A stretch of 64,000 nt of DNA from Amoebidium appalachense (GCA_963693365.1 CAVNZM010000013.1:7874001-7938000); one strand, 5' to 3'; shown: positions 47,852 to 56,821, counted from the stretch's first letter. The notes: generated by a model from the sequence alone, not told the origin. A program made the numbers and translations.

Positions 47852-48824
47852 TGGTCGTGTGGCGGGCTGGAGTTGACACGGCACCCTTTCTCCTGAACAC
47901 GTAGATGGGCTCGTAGTCCAGCCTACCAGCAACCCCTGAGCCGGGCCGGACGGCTATGGGCATGCGGTGTTTGGTGTACAGGGGCCAGCCCAGGCCTGCC
48001 ATGTGCCTGCACATCCTCCTTTCGGTGATGCTCTGGCGTATGTTGATGAGGACAAAGCCATCCGCGTCCATGTGCGCCACGACCTTTTCAAGCATGGGGA
48101 TGTAGAACCTGGCCCACCAGTCTTCGTAGTCGCAGTAGGCTGGCATGTTTGCGTAGCACTCTATTTTGTAGTATGGTGGACTCGTGAAGGCGCAGTCGAA
48201 CTTGCCGTGCACGGCCGCGGCCTCGAACGGGGCCCACTTTGTATCCACGTGGAGCGCTTGTGCCCCGCGCTTGCCTGCGGTGTTGTATGCTGCCAGCAGA
48301 TCCCGGTAGGCACCTGCCATGTCGACGTTGCTGTCGACACCGTAGTAGTGTGTGACGTGTGGGCTGGCCAGGGCTGCCAGCAGACGGTTGCCCCACCCCA
48401 TGCATGGGTCGAGGACGCGTCCCTTGAGACAGTAGGTGGAGTAGAGCTGCTTGACAACAGCAGGCTTGAACTGACCAGGCGCGCCAAAGTTTATGGAGGC
48501 TGCATTTTGGATGTGACGGCCTGGATTTCTGGCCTGTGCCTTGAGCAGGCTTGCTCTACCCTCCCTGGTGCGCAAACAGTCATAGACACTGGGACGGGGT
48601 GTACCCCCCTTGTGGTAACGGGAAGCCCTGAAGCGGTGTTTGGCGAGGTAGACGTCTGCCGCCTTCAGGCCGACTCTGCTTTGCGTAGTTGGTGATCCTT
48701 TTCGGAGGGGTGGTGGGGTCCAGCGCACAAGACGCGCAAAGTCCCTCTGACCATCCGCACGCGAGTACTTTTGAACAACTTTTGTGTATGCGAGGTCTGC
48801 GCCATGCATTTCCATAATATGCAT
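47847..48824 (-). CDS. DNA methyltransferase with TSPPY motif
   Basis: 325 residues. The AdoMet-binding motif I is DPCMGWGNRLLAA at about 139-151, followed by YGVDSN, and the catalytic motif IV is TSPPYY at 214-219. A motif-I-then-IV order with S-P-P-Y is typical of amino-methyltransferases that modify N4-cytosine or N6-adenine. No specificity domain or partner nuclease is fused. The N-terminal 100 residues are basic and may bind DNA. ATG 48824 is the first of three closely spaced Met codons (1, 4 and 6). It may protect viral DNA or mark it for regulation; no restriction enzyme is evident nearby, apart from the doubtful nuclease-like protein at 47233. Confidence 0.8.
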   Translation of the reverse strand: MHIMEMHGADLAYTKVVQKYSRADGQRDFARLVRWTPPPLRKGSPTTQSRVGLKAADVYLAKHRFRASRYHKGGTPRPSVYDCLRTREGRASLLKAQARNPGRHIQNAASINFGAPGQFKPAVVKQLYSTYCLKGRVLDPCMGWGNRLLAALASPHVTHYYGVDSNVDMAGAYRDLLAAYNTAGKRGAQALHVDTKWAPFEAAAVHGKFDCAFTSPPYYKIECYANMPAYCDYEDWWARFYIPMLEKVVAHMDADGFVLINIRQSITERRMCRHMAGLGWPLYTKHRMPIAVRPGSGVAGRLDYEPIYVFRRKGAVSTPARHTTK

Positions 48825-48887
48825 AAAATGACACGACCACTCAAATCAAACGAGGAGAATCCCCCCCCCCACCGGGCCCTGGGTGGC

Positions 48888-49085
48888 TGGGGGTATCTGT
48901 GGGGGGCACACGAGGAACAATAGAGGAAGCACGAACACGTTCTGCGCGCGAGGCACGCGAGGCACACGGGCACACGGGCACACGGCGCACACAGCCGTTC
49001 TGCGCGCGAGGCATGCGTGGCATGCGAGGCAGACGAGGCACCCCCAGCCACCCCCAGCCCCTCCCAGCCCCCCCACGCCCCGCGC
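48888..49085 (+). repeat. Dispersed GC-rich repeat, copy 3 of 3
   Basis: Lies between the divergent methyltransferase and the T5orf172 gene. Its AATAAA equivalent reads AATAGA, so here it cannot be a canonical polyadenylation signal. Confidence 0.7.
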
Positions 49086-49204
49086 AGGGCCGCAGTACGA
49101 AGAAGAAATCAAAAGCTTTTGAGATTTGGCGATCCCTCAAGTTCTTTCAAGTCAAGTATGCTCACCAACGTATCCTCAGCACGACTGAGGGTGCCACGCG
49201 CAGG

Positions 49205-49212
49205 TATAAAAG
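49205..49212 (+). promoter_or_regulatory. TATA box, GGTATAAAAGGA, first copy
   Basis: TATAAAAG lies 45 bases before ATG 49250. The same 12-base word recurs at 49649-49660 inside the downstream ORF. Confidence 0.7.
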
Positions 49213-49249
49213 GAGCACACACGGCCACCTGGGGTCAGTCTGACACAGC

Positions 49250-50860
49250 ATGGCTGGCGAGCAGAACAAAAAAGACGACATGTCGTTTCTTTGGAAGGAG
49301 TTCCCCCAGTTCAAGGGCACCACTGTGCGAATTGACAACAAAACCAAGAATGCAAGTGTTTTGGATGTCATCGCTCTTGTGCTCGGAAACCGTGAAGCAG
49401 CCCGCATGGCATGGAAATCTCTCAGAGACAGCTCTGATCCATCCGTAAGTGAAACCATAAGCGCGGCTTACGGTCTGAAAATCAACGGCAAGGGTCTGGA
49501 GACAGATGTTGCCCCCTTCCGCACCCTCATCGAGATCGTCTTACTTCTTCCCGGCAAGCGCGCGCACCATGTTCGCATGAGCAGTATCAATTTTATCAAG
49601 CGCCTGATGTCCAACGAAGTAAATTCCAGTCCTGGAAGTCAAACAGAAGGTATAAAAGGACCCAACACACACCACAATACCTCAGTCTCGCAAAGCATGG
49701 ATCTCGAACACACCGATCTTGTCTTGACCGGAAACGAGGTCGCCGCTAAAAAAGGCGACACAATTTGCATAGGCAACCATGTCATTCGAGTGTGTCAGGT
49801 TGGTGGTGTGAAGATGGCGAGTCTTGTGGACTATACCATGCTTGTCCGCGGTTTGGATAGAGACACAGCCGGTCGATATCTACGGCGTATCTTCGAAGAC
49901 CCATCCCTCAAGCAATCGGTCAAAATGACCGATTGCCACTTTGGAAATGGGGGAAAACCATCTCCTGGTGTTCCTGCAACTTCATTGGTCAAGCTGACCT
50001 TCAAGATTGCATCTGGCTCACGCTATGGTTCCGCGATCATCGACAAGTGGGCCCGAGACATAGCGCGCCTGGAAGGTGGAGACGAAACTCTTGTGGAGGA
50101 CATCGAGCGCAACCGTGCCACGGCAGCGGCCAACCCGTCAGGGCCCAACGCTTTCATGCGCGACAGTGTGAGGGGGGAAATGGGTGCGGCCGGCACCCCC
50201 GAGAGGGAGCCCAAGAGACTGAAGCTCGGAGACATCACCCAGTTCATGACCAACCAGGCCGAGATGGAAACTGCTCTGAGTCTGTACAAGGAGGCGCGCA
50301 TCGCCGAATCTGCTCAGTACACGGAGATCATGATGATGCGCGAGCAGGCTGCTCTGATCCGAGAGGAGCGCCTGAAACTCGAGGTGCAGTGTCGGCTTCT
50401 GGAACTTCAGACCACAGACAATCTCAAGCAGGACCAAATTCCATCGGAATTCGAGGATGCCAGTGATGAGCTGCGCCGGGTCACCAACCACGTGTGCACC
50501 AAGCAGCAGTCCGGTATCTACGTGTTTGTGTCCGAGTATGGCGACCCGCCCTGTCTGAAGATCGGCCAGAGCCTGAAGGACGTGAAGGGCCGCATGAAGC
50601 AGGCCGGTACGTGGCATGTGGGGCCCAACAAGCGCCTGCTCTTTGCGCTTCCCGTGCCGTCCGAGCAGCTGGCGCTTGCAGAGAAGTGTCTGCACACCGC
50701 GCTTAAACACAAGAACGTCGAGCGCGAGCTGTTCCGTGTGGACTTTGTGACTTTTGCTGCTTCCATGCTGGAGATGGCGAGGGAGCACATGGAAGACGAC
50801 TTGACAAGGGACCTCGTCATCAGCGTGTTCAAGAAAGCCAGCCAGGAGCAAGCACAGTAG
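49250..50860 (+). CDS. BRO-like/T5orf172 (MUG113) DNA-binding protein with a duplicated N-terminal module
   Basis: The 536-residue frame holds two versions of one N-terminal module. The first is residues about 35-110 (VLDVIALVLGN, VAPFRTLIEIVLLLPGKRA). The second is about 155-285, ending LEGGDETLVEDIERN, the signature end of this module in viral and protist proteins. A coiled coil at about 335-390 and a GIY-YIG-like T5orf172/MUG113 domain at about 421-500 follow (SGIYVFV, CLKIGQS, R448, AEKCLH, ERELFRV). The first copy stops short and is followed by a spacer containing GGTATAAAAGGA at 49649-49660 and ATG 49697 46 bases later. The functional gene may therefore be 49697-50860 (387 residues), with the first part a truncated fused paralogue. 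Such proteins are common in large DNA viruses; the exact role is unclear. Confidence 0.75.
   Translation: MAGEQNKKDDMSFLWKEFPQFKGTTVRIDNKTKNASVLDVIALVLGNREAARMAWKSLRDSSDPSVSETISAAYGLKINGKGLETDVAPFRTLIEIVLLLPGKRAHHVRMSSINFIKRLMSNEVNSSPGSQTEGIKGPNTHHNTSVSQSMDLEHTDLVLTGNEVAAKKGDTICIGNHVIRVCQVGGVKMASLVDYTMLVRGLDRDTAGRYLRRIFEDPSLKQSVKMTDCHFGNGGKPSPGVPATSLVKLTFKIASGSRYGSAIIDKWARDIARLEGGDETLVEDIERNRATAAANPSGPNAFMRDSVRGEMGAAGTPEREPKRLKLGDITQFMTNQAEMETALSLYKEARIAESAQYTEIMMMREQAALIREERLKLEVQCRLLELQTTDNLKQDQIPSEFEDASDELRRVTNHVCTKQQSGIYVFVSEYGDPPCLKIGQSLKDVKGRMKQAGTWHVGPNKRLLFALPVPSEQLALAEKCLHTALKHKNVERELFRVDFVTFAASMLEMAREHMEDDLTRDLVISVFKKASQEQAQ
49651..49658 (+). promoter_or_regulatory. Internal TATA box, second copy
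   Basis: TATAAAAG inside the 49250 ORF lies 46 bases before ATG 49697, matching the 45-base spacing of the first copy at 49205. Confidence 0.65.
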
Positions 50861-50952
50861 CCCCACGACATACCTTCAAAGTTTCGTTTCTTCAAACAGA
50901 GGAAACACATCAATATTTCGATAAGCAGGTATACATATACCCGCGCAGGGCC

Positions 50953-51706
50953 TCAGTCGCCGTAGTCGATGGGCCACTCGGTGGTGCCCATGTACGCACT
51001 GCCGCCGGGGGTGGTGCCGAACAGCCCGTAGAGCGTGTTGCCGAAGCCCAGCACGGCCTCGATGGCCTCATCGGGCAGCACGTGCGCCAGCCCGCGCCAT
51101 AAGTTCCTGTGGATCCAGAGGCGGTCGCGCGTGTAGGGCGGGGCAGGCACGACGGCGGCCTGGTTTCGGATGAGCCCAGTGGCCGCTGTTTGTGCGAGTG
51201 TGGGGGCACCGGGGAGCGGGCGCTCGAAGATCAAGGTGGGGGTCTCCGTGTAGGAGGGCATGATATCTGCCCAATCCGGCGGCTGGATATCCAGGTCAAA
51301 GACCATCATCCACTGAAAGGCATTCAGTGCAGCGCTGTACGTGACCATGAGCCGCCTGTCATCGACCCAGTCATGCCCCGCATCAATTGCAAACTCCCAG
51401 AAGCCCGTCGCGCGGCCATCATCCATCACGCGTGGAGGGTCATACCAGGCATCGATGAAGTGCGTGTGCTTGCACACAAACCTGAGTGGGGCAGTCAGCA
51501 CCGACATTCTGCCCCTGCGAATGTTGCCGAATTCGTCCGTGGGCTCGGGCGGCTGCGGGTAGACGATGCGGACTACACCCAGTGCTCGGGTCTGGACCCC
51601 ACCCGCAATGCCCGGCTGGGCGGGGATGAAACCACGTTGGGTCGTCGACAAAGGCTTGCAGGTCCCCCGGGTTGGACAGCACCCTCTTTTCCACCGGCCA
51701 GTTCAT
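50953..51706 (-). CDS. Protein of unknown function, probably with a frameshift near its start
   Basis: The main frame is open from about 51651 to a TGA at 50953 but has no ATG near its 5' end. The neighbouring frame starts at ATG 51706 (MNWPVEKRVLSNPGD) and runs sensibly through DDPTWF until about 51620, where C/G runs could hold a one-base error joining both. This gives about 250 residues. The product is rich in Trp, Pro and Tyr (HFIDAWYDPP, LDIQPPDWADIMP, LWIHRNLWRGL), with no transmembrane segment. It could be virion-associated, but no family is recognised. It is divergent from the secreted protein at 51803. Confidence 0.5.
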
Positions 51707-51802
51707 ATGTGCAGGCCCCAACAAATAGAACACAACCAGCTCTGGGACCTCCCCCCCACCCCCCAACAAACAAGAACACCCCTGCGCCCACAACTATTAT
51801 CC

Positions 51803-52204
51803 ATGCACACGGTAATGTACGTGCTCGTTGCCCTACTTGCACAAGCCGCCGCCGCCGCCGCCAGCTACGTGACGGCCCCCCCGACGCCGGCGCCAACCAC
51901 CCCGACGCCCACCCTCACCCAACCATCCAGATGCACACGGCTCGTTGCGCAGACGGCCACCGCAGCGCCCGTGTGCTCGCAGGTGCCGGTGCCGGGGGTG
52001 GGGTGCGGGTGGCTGTGCCGCACGGTGGTGCCGCAGAATCCGTCGCTCGTGCCGTGCAACCAGTTTGTGGGCTGCAACCTCTACCGACCGGACCCCAAGA
52101 CCGGCGGGGTGCTGCGGTGCAAGCGGCGCAGGGCCACGTCGATGCCGTGCGCGCCGGACTTCTGCTGCGTCAAGCCTGCTGGCATCGGTGCAGCAGGGAT
52201 ATAA
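51803..52204 (+). CDS. Secreted Cys-rich protein
   Basis: 133 residues from ATG 51803. The first 21 form a strong signal peptide (MYVLVALLAQAAAAAASY), then a Pro/Thr-rich linker (TPAPTTPTPT). The C-terminal 80 residues have about ten Cys in patterns such as GCGWLCR, PCNQFVGCN and CAPDFCCV, suggesting a disulphide-bonded extracellular domain. An earlier in-frame Met at 51566 lies within sequence antisense to the neighbour and is rejected. Its TAA stop lies in a GGATATAAAC TATA-like element for the next gene. Function unknown; a virion surface or host-interaction role is a guess. Confidence 0.6.
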   Translation: MHTVMYVLVALLAQAAAAAASYVTAPPTPAPTTPTPTLTQPSRCTRLVAQTATAAPVCSQVPVPGVGCGWLCRTVVPQNPSLVPCNQFVGCNLYRPDPKTGGVLRCKRRRATSMPCAPDFCCVKPAGIGAAGI

Positions 52205-52206
52205 AC
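52199..52206 (+). promoter_or_regulatory. TATA-like element containing the upstream stop codon
   Basis: GGATATAAAC; the TAA at 52202-52204 ends the secreted Cys-rich gene. It lies about 125 bases before ATG 52328, longer than the other spacings, so assignment is less sure. Confidence 0.4.
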
Positions 52207-52327
52207 TCTTTTGCATATATCGATCACAGAATGGACGCAATCCCCCCCCCCCCCACCCCGCGCAGGAACCCATCCGAAACTGTCCCAGGGAACCACGCAG
52301 ATGTCGAAAAATTCGGCTGTTGTGTAG

Positions 52328-53816
52328 ATGGCTTCAACACAGACATTGTCGGTAAAGCCCCACTGCTTCTTCAAGTTTGTCAAACGCAATACCCAACATT
52401 TCAAGTTGGAAGACGCACATCTGAAACCCCGCAACACCCAGACATACAAGTGGGCTATGGGGGACGTCTGTCTCTCCATCAACTTGTGGAGCACTCGAAA
52501 ACATGTAGAACCAGTCTGTCTGACCTGTGTTATATCTCTGGTTTTTGAAGCAGGGATGGGTGGCTACAAATTGTCATTTAATTGTATGCGTCAAACAGTG
52601 GGTACGGAATACAAGTTCGCTGTAAGGTATGATTCAAAAAGCCGGTTTCTCGTGGACCGGCGGAAGCACCTTTTCGGGTCGATTGTGGTGAAGTGTGCTC
52701 CCTACGTGGTCGAAAAGTACAAACAGGCTATTGGCCCTGGAAGACCTACGCCCTCGGACATGATGGAGGACATACAAAAAACGTGGCCACTTCTATTTGA
52801 CTGGTACAACGGTCTCGTTGATCTTCAGAAGTCACTGGCCGAGCTGATTGGGGTTGGCTCCGTTGAAGCCTCACCGGCTGTGGCAGGGTGTCGCTCCATG
52901 TCTCGGGACAACACCTTCGTACTGCTGCAAACCTATCTGCCAAAATCTGTTCGTTTTTCCCCTGGCACATCCCTCAGAATAGAGAAATATAGTGATGCTG
53001 TCCGCGAGTCCACACCAGCACTCGGTGTTGTGACGGACAATAGTAATATGTCCACTTGGAAGGTGTCAGCAGGAAAGTGGGGTTTCAACTGCTCGAAAGC
53101 ATTCGTGTCGAACCTCTCTTCATGGCTTGAAAGCCAAGAACGTGAGCGCTACTATATAATGTACGTGTCGAGCCCAGGGCATGCTTCTGTTATCATTATC
53201 GATTCGCAAGTCAAGGTGGTCGAGTGCTTTAACATGACTGCCCCGGCAGGGCTAATCGCTGACGCCCTCTGTATGTTCCTTGAGGGGGCGCACCTACCAA
53301 CACGAATCTGTATGTAAGAGCCTTCAGAAACGTGTTGCAAGGGTTTTGTATGAGGGACTTGTCGATAGAAACGAAATACACGACTCGGCATGTGCCTCCT
53401 GGTTGATGGTCTACATACTCCGGCGCACGTCAAGCTTCGACTGGGGTTCCCAACTGGGCAATGGAAACACCATTGGGGAACGGGTCTGCAATCATATAAC
53501 GACAAAGCTTGAGAAGGTGGACAGAGGATTCCGGGCAGTCTACAAAATCGGGGCCGTGCTGTCCCTGTACGGGAAGCAACTGACCGAACTCTACTGGGCT
53601 AAGATGCATGAAGCAGACATATATGTGGTGCAGCCGAATCTTGATGACCCACGGTACACACAGGTAATACAAGAGGTAATAACCAAGAAAACGGTCGTGT
53701 TGACCGATGCCGAGCTTGAAGCCGCAGGACTGCCGAGGCGCAGGGATGGAGAGCGGCTTGTGGAAGACATCGCGAAAGCAGCAGCGACAACTCCGAATGC
53801 AAGTGTGCTCGCATGA
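52328..53816 (+). CDS. Candidate CE-clan cysteine protease, paralogue 1, frame-shifted
   Basis: Two frames, 52328-53317 and about 53280-53816, together align end to end with the intact 502-residue protein at 60576-62084. The shift lies in a G5 run at 53284-53288, and about 12 codons are missing there compared with the paralogue. Conserved pieces are KPHCFFKFVK at the start, LIGVGSV, GHASVIII with a possible catalytic His, VVECFN, a conserved LQ, and SACASW with a possible catalytic Cys. The order His, Glu/Asn, Gln, Cys is that of adenain/Ulp1-type proteases. The ORF cannot extend upstream because TAG precedes ATG 52328. It may be a pseudogene, or intact with one sequencing error. Confidence 0.5.
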
Positions 53817-53834
53817 GCAGGGGCGATTGCCAAC

Positions 53835-53840
53835 TTTATT
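53835..53840 (-). terminator. AATAAA overlapping the resolvase stop codon
   Basis: The minus strand reads TCA AAA TAA AG; the TAA stop at 53838-53836 is part of AATAAA. The convergent plus-strand gene stops only 19 bases away. Confidence 0.6.
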
Positions 53841-54435
53841 TTGAACACTGTCTGCCTGCTTTCAGCGTGACCCCCCCCTTCTGATTCCGACAGAACAGGT
53901 ACCACAGACCGTGCAGCAGCGCATCCGCCATGTCGTCCTTCTTGCCCTCCCGCCCAAACTTGTCCCGCCACCCCTGCTCACTCTGCAGCTTGAGCGCTTG
54001 CTGCGTGTCGACCACCGCACGCCGCTTGTACACCGCATACGCCGCCTTGCCCGTCTCCGCAGGAGCCATTCCGTGGCGGGCGAGCCACGCCCCGCACTGG
54101 TTCTTGCGCGTGCCGTGCTGCAGCACCACGCCGGGCCCGTGGCCATTGGTCAATCTGAGGGTGAGGAAGTACGCCTGCAGCGCGTGCGCCAGCACGCTCA
54201 GCTTGGTGACCATCTGGCGCTCGATGACGACCATGTCGACGTCCGCGAACAGCGCGCGGTCCTCGTGCAGCCGGCGCAGCAGCAGCTCCACCAGCACCGT
54301 GGCCGTGGTGTCCGGGTTGCCCACGAGCCAGCGGTCCCACGTGTGGATGATGAAGGGCGTGGCGGGGTCGTCGGTGGTGCTGAGCACGCACACCACCAGG
54401 TTCAGGAAGCCGATGTCGATGGCGGCCACACGCAT
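53836..54435 (-). CDS. RuvC-like Holliday-junction resolvase (poxvirus A22 type)
   Basis: 199 residues with the RNase H-like RuvC fold motifs: first Asp in AAIDIGFLN (D7), Glu in VVIERQM (E72), and the C-terminal pair in KKDDMADALLHGLWY (D167/D168 and D171). Length and motif order match the poxvirus A22/irido/phycodnavirus resolvases and their fungal mitochondrial relatives. It is expected to cut four-way DNA junctions formed in replication and packaging. A CATAAAAGGG box at 54470-54461 lies 35 bases before the ATG. Divergent from the 54514 gene. Confidence 0.88.
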   Translation of the reverse strand: MRVAAIDIGFLNLVVCVLSTTDDPATPFIIHTWDRWLVGNPDTTATVLVELLLRRLHEDRALFADVDMVVIERQMVTKLSVLAHALQAYFLTLRLTNGHGPGVVLQHGTRKNQCGAWLARHGMAPAETGKAAYAVYKRRAVVDTQQALKLQSEQGWRDKFGREGKKDDMADALLHGLWYLFCRNQKGGVTLKAGRQCSK

Positions 54436-54460
54436 TGTGAGGGTGGGGGGTTGGGGGATT

Positions 54461-54470
54461 CCCTTTTATG
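54461..54470 (-). promoter_or_regulatory. TATA-like box of the resolvase gene
   Basis: CATAAAAGGG on the minus strand, 35 bases before the ATG, matches the TATAAAAGG core seen elsewhere in the block. Confidence 0.5.
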
Positions 54471-54513
54471 CTTCCCTGCCCAACTCGTTTACAAGAATAT
54501 TGTTGGCACAGGC

Positions 54514-55029
54514 ATGGGAATCGGGACTTCACAGGCCACATGGGGATGGGACGCGGATTACGACCACGAGGTGTTTATCGACGGCGGCTCGGATTTGGCC
54601 GAAATGATACCACGGCTGGGCCAGCCCAACATATTCTACTTGCAGCTGACACTGCCGTGCGAGGATGTGTTGTCCGGGCAGGAGTCGTTTCTGTTCTTGA
54701 TCGAAAGCGCACAGGCGCGGGAGCCCTGGATGATCCATGGGAGGGGGCACTACAACTGGCTCATGGTCGGGCGGCTCGAGGGGGTCCCCGTCGTCGTCAA
54801 CATCATCTTCTTCGGTGACGAGGAGGAGGACAGGTTTGGCGTGTTCCTCATGGAGACGTCGTCCGATCCCCAGTACACCGACCGCTACCAGCAGTTCCAG
54901 GAGCGCGCGCGTCACTGCGGCATGGCTGTGGCGCGCCGTGCGGCGTACGCGACATTCGAGTCCTTCTCGTTCGTGCCTAGGTTCCCACAGGTTGAACGCC
55001 CCGCTGACAGGGCGGCTATGGGCGGGTAG
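54514..55029 (+). CDS. 171-residue acidic protein of unknown function
   Basis: From ATG 54514; the longer open frame upstream is antisense to the resolvase and is rejected. The protein is acidic, with no signal peptide or transmembrane helix. It has alternating strand-like segments (PNIFYLQLTLPC, GVPVVVNIIFFGDEEEDRFGVFLME), followed by an Arg-rich helix. The fold could be a small globular beta protein. Its stop overlaps the convergent GIY-YIG-like gene by 14 bases, which is typical of compact viral packing. No family recognised. Confidence 0.55.
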   Translation: MGIGTSQATWGWDADYDHEVFIDGGSDLAEMIPRLGQPNIFYLQLTLPCEDVLSGQESFLFLIESAQAREPWMIHGRGHYNWLMVGRLEGVPVVVNIIFFGDEEEDRFGVFLMETSSDPQYTDRYQQFQERARHCGMAVARRAAYATFESFSFVPRFPQVERPADRAAMGG

Positions 55030-55519
55030 AGGTTAGACCATTAAAGCCTTGTATGTCATCGGCGACTCCTTCCCCCCATGGACCATAAAGATCCAGCACG
55101 TCCAGGAGTACGCTGCGAAACTTGTTGAAGGGAACATCAAAGAGCTCGGTGTTTTTGTTGTCTCCCACCCGGCATCCGCGCAGCTCGGTCTTTATGAACT
55201 TCTCTATTGGCCGGGGGGTTTCGGAAGGCAGCAGCAGGACGATCTTGTTGTTCATGTCAGCCAAGAGGGAACGATAATCCGAAAAGCGTTTCTCTACATT
55301 GGTTGTGAAACCGAATTTCAGGCGTTGGTGGGAATCTGTCGAAGGTACATGCACGGCGTACACAAACGTATCTCCTCGCTGTGCTAAGCGATACAGGGTG
55401 CGTGTGTTTTCTGCATTGCTTTTTATCCCTTCCCTTCCTCTCAACTTTTTCCAGCCAAAAAATATTATCTGTGCACATATAGATGGCCACCCTCGTATCC
55501 CAGCCACCGGATTACACAT
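55016..55519 (-). CDS. GIY-YIG/T5orf172-like nuclease-domain protein
   Basis: The region from about residue 48 reads DTFVYAVHVP, LKFGFTTNVEKRFSDYRSL and, later, an IEKFIKTELRG helix and an ELFDVPF strand. This is the Y-x(n)-KFGxT-x-R-x2-Y pattern of the T5orf172/GIY-YIG superfamily, with the conserved Glu in the IEKF helix. About 167 residues if ATG 55519 is right. A GGATAAAAAG word at about 55430 lies inside the frame, so the start is unsure. The 5' end overlaps the divergent KilA-N gene by 37 bases. It may be a mobile-element endonuclease or a DNA-binding accessory. Confidence 0.6.
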   Translation of the reverse strand: MCNPVAGIRGWPSICAQIIFFGWKKLRGREGIKSNAENTRTLYRLAQRGDTFVYAVHVPSTDSHQRLKFGFTTNVEKRFSDYRSLLADMNNKIVLLLPSETPRPIEKFIKTELRGCRVGDNKNTELFDVPFNKFRSVLLDVLDLYGPWGEGVADDIQGFNGLTSTRP

Positions 55520-56821
55520 CAGTGACCCAATCGCTACCTTCGGAGAGAGTTGTTATGCGCAATGGAAAGGTTTTGAAGGAAGGTGAGATAACACCTATCA
55601 GGGATGCAGAAGGAAACCTGCTTACATATGGCGAGGTACGAAAGGGCGGAGAGCTTTGGGTAAATGCAACTCACATCGGCAAAAAAAAATAACAAAACCT
55701 GGAGCAATTGGTTCAAGCTGGATAGCACACACACGTTGTTGGACGAAATAGAGAAGCAGATGAACCCTTCTGTTCAGAAGGATTCGAAGAATGGGAACAC
55801 TTCTGATCAGAAGGATTCATTGAATAAGAATGGGAACACTTCTGATCAGAAGGATTCAGCTGCTACCCGGAAGGGGTCCGCTCAATGGTCCAGTATCGAC
55901 ACATCACGCTATCATTACAAGGGCGAAAATGCTGAGATTTTTCGTGGCACCTGGGTTCTCGTAGATGTTGCTACTGCATTTGCACAACACATCAGTCCGG
56001 CCTATCATTCCAAGTGGTGCTCTATTCAGGGCAAGGTTCTGTCTGGTGACCACTCAGCTGTCGCCGATGTCCTGCAGGAAACGGATGTGGCCGCAGGCAC
56101 CGAATCTGTTGGTTCCATCCACACACGGCCTAAACGCCCCGCAAGCGACATAAAACAGGACGAACAGTTGCGCTCGGTCAAGCCGCGTGTCATGCGAGAA
56201 TCCGAGCTGGCCCGGTACGAGAGGTACATGATGGTTCACGATCCTATCCTACGGGAAGCAAATGCCAAAATCATGGCCCTGCGTGAGGAAGGAAGGTTGG
56301 TAGAAAAGCAAACCGAACTGATGAAAGCCGAGCGTGACAAGGTGCTTGCTGACTGCGACAAGATTGACAAGGAAATCCGTATTCTGCAGCTGCAGCGTGA
56401 GATGCGCACCGAGGAGGACTATTTGCCACCTGAGTATATCAAAGCCTCTAAACGACATCGGAATGTCACGCAGCGCACCTGTACCCAGCAGGTCCCGGGT
56501 GTCTACGTGTTTGTTTCGAAGTACGGGACTGTCCCTTGCCTGAAAATTGGCCTAAGTATGAAGAACGTGAGTGGACGTATGCGCGAGGCTGCTACCTGGC
56601 ATACTGATGCGCAAAAGCGCCTTCTGTTTGCTCTGCCTGTTCCTACTCAGAACCTGAGAGATGCAGAAAGGTTTGTGCACCAGCAACTTTACCAAGAAAA
56701 CATCGAACGCGAGATGTTTGGGGTAGAGTTTGCCTGCTTGGCTCCGGTTCTTGCCGACATGGCCGAAACCTTTATGGACCCTGGCGATACCAAGGACTTG
56801 GCACTAGCTGTATTTGGATAA
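55483..56821 (+). CDS. KilA-N plus T5orf172 protein, broken at an A9 run
   Basis: The first frame (55483-55692, 69 codons) ends with LWVNATHIGKK, the start of a KilA-N domain. The second frame, open to 56821, continues the domain (TWSNWFKLDS, GTWVLVDVATAFAQHISPAY) and then has a linker, a coiled coil at about residues 190-250 and a T5orf172 domain (PGVYVFVSKYG, CLKIGLS, R, DAERFVHQQL, EREMFGV). The break is exactly at nine A at 55681-55689, where one base fewer would keep the frame; error, true mutation and slippage are all possible. An octapeptide-like unit NGNTSDQKDS is repeated. The C-terminal half is a paralogue of the protein ending at 50860. KilA-N proteins bind DNA and are frequent in large DNA viruses and phages. 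Confidence 0.75.

Noticed and set aside
50138-50866. 242-codon minus-strand ORF
   Set aside because: Antisense to the T5orf172 protein; no independent support.
53911-54513. Plus-strand extension of the 54514 gene
   Set aside because: It is antisense to the resolvase, whose catalytic motifs are clear; ATG 54514 lies after the resolvase start.
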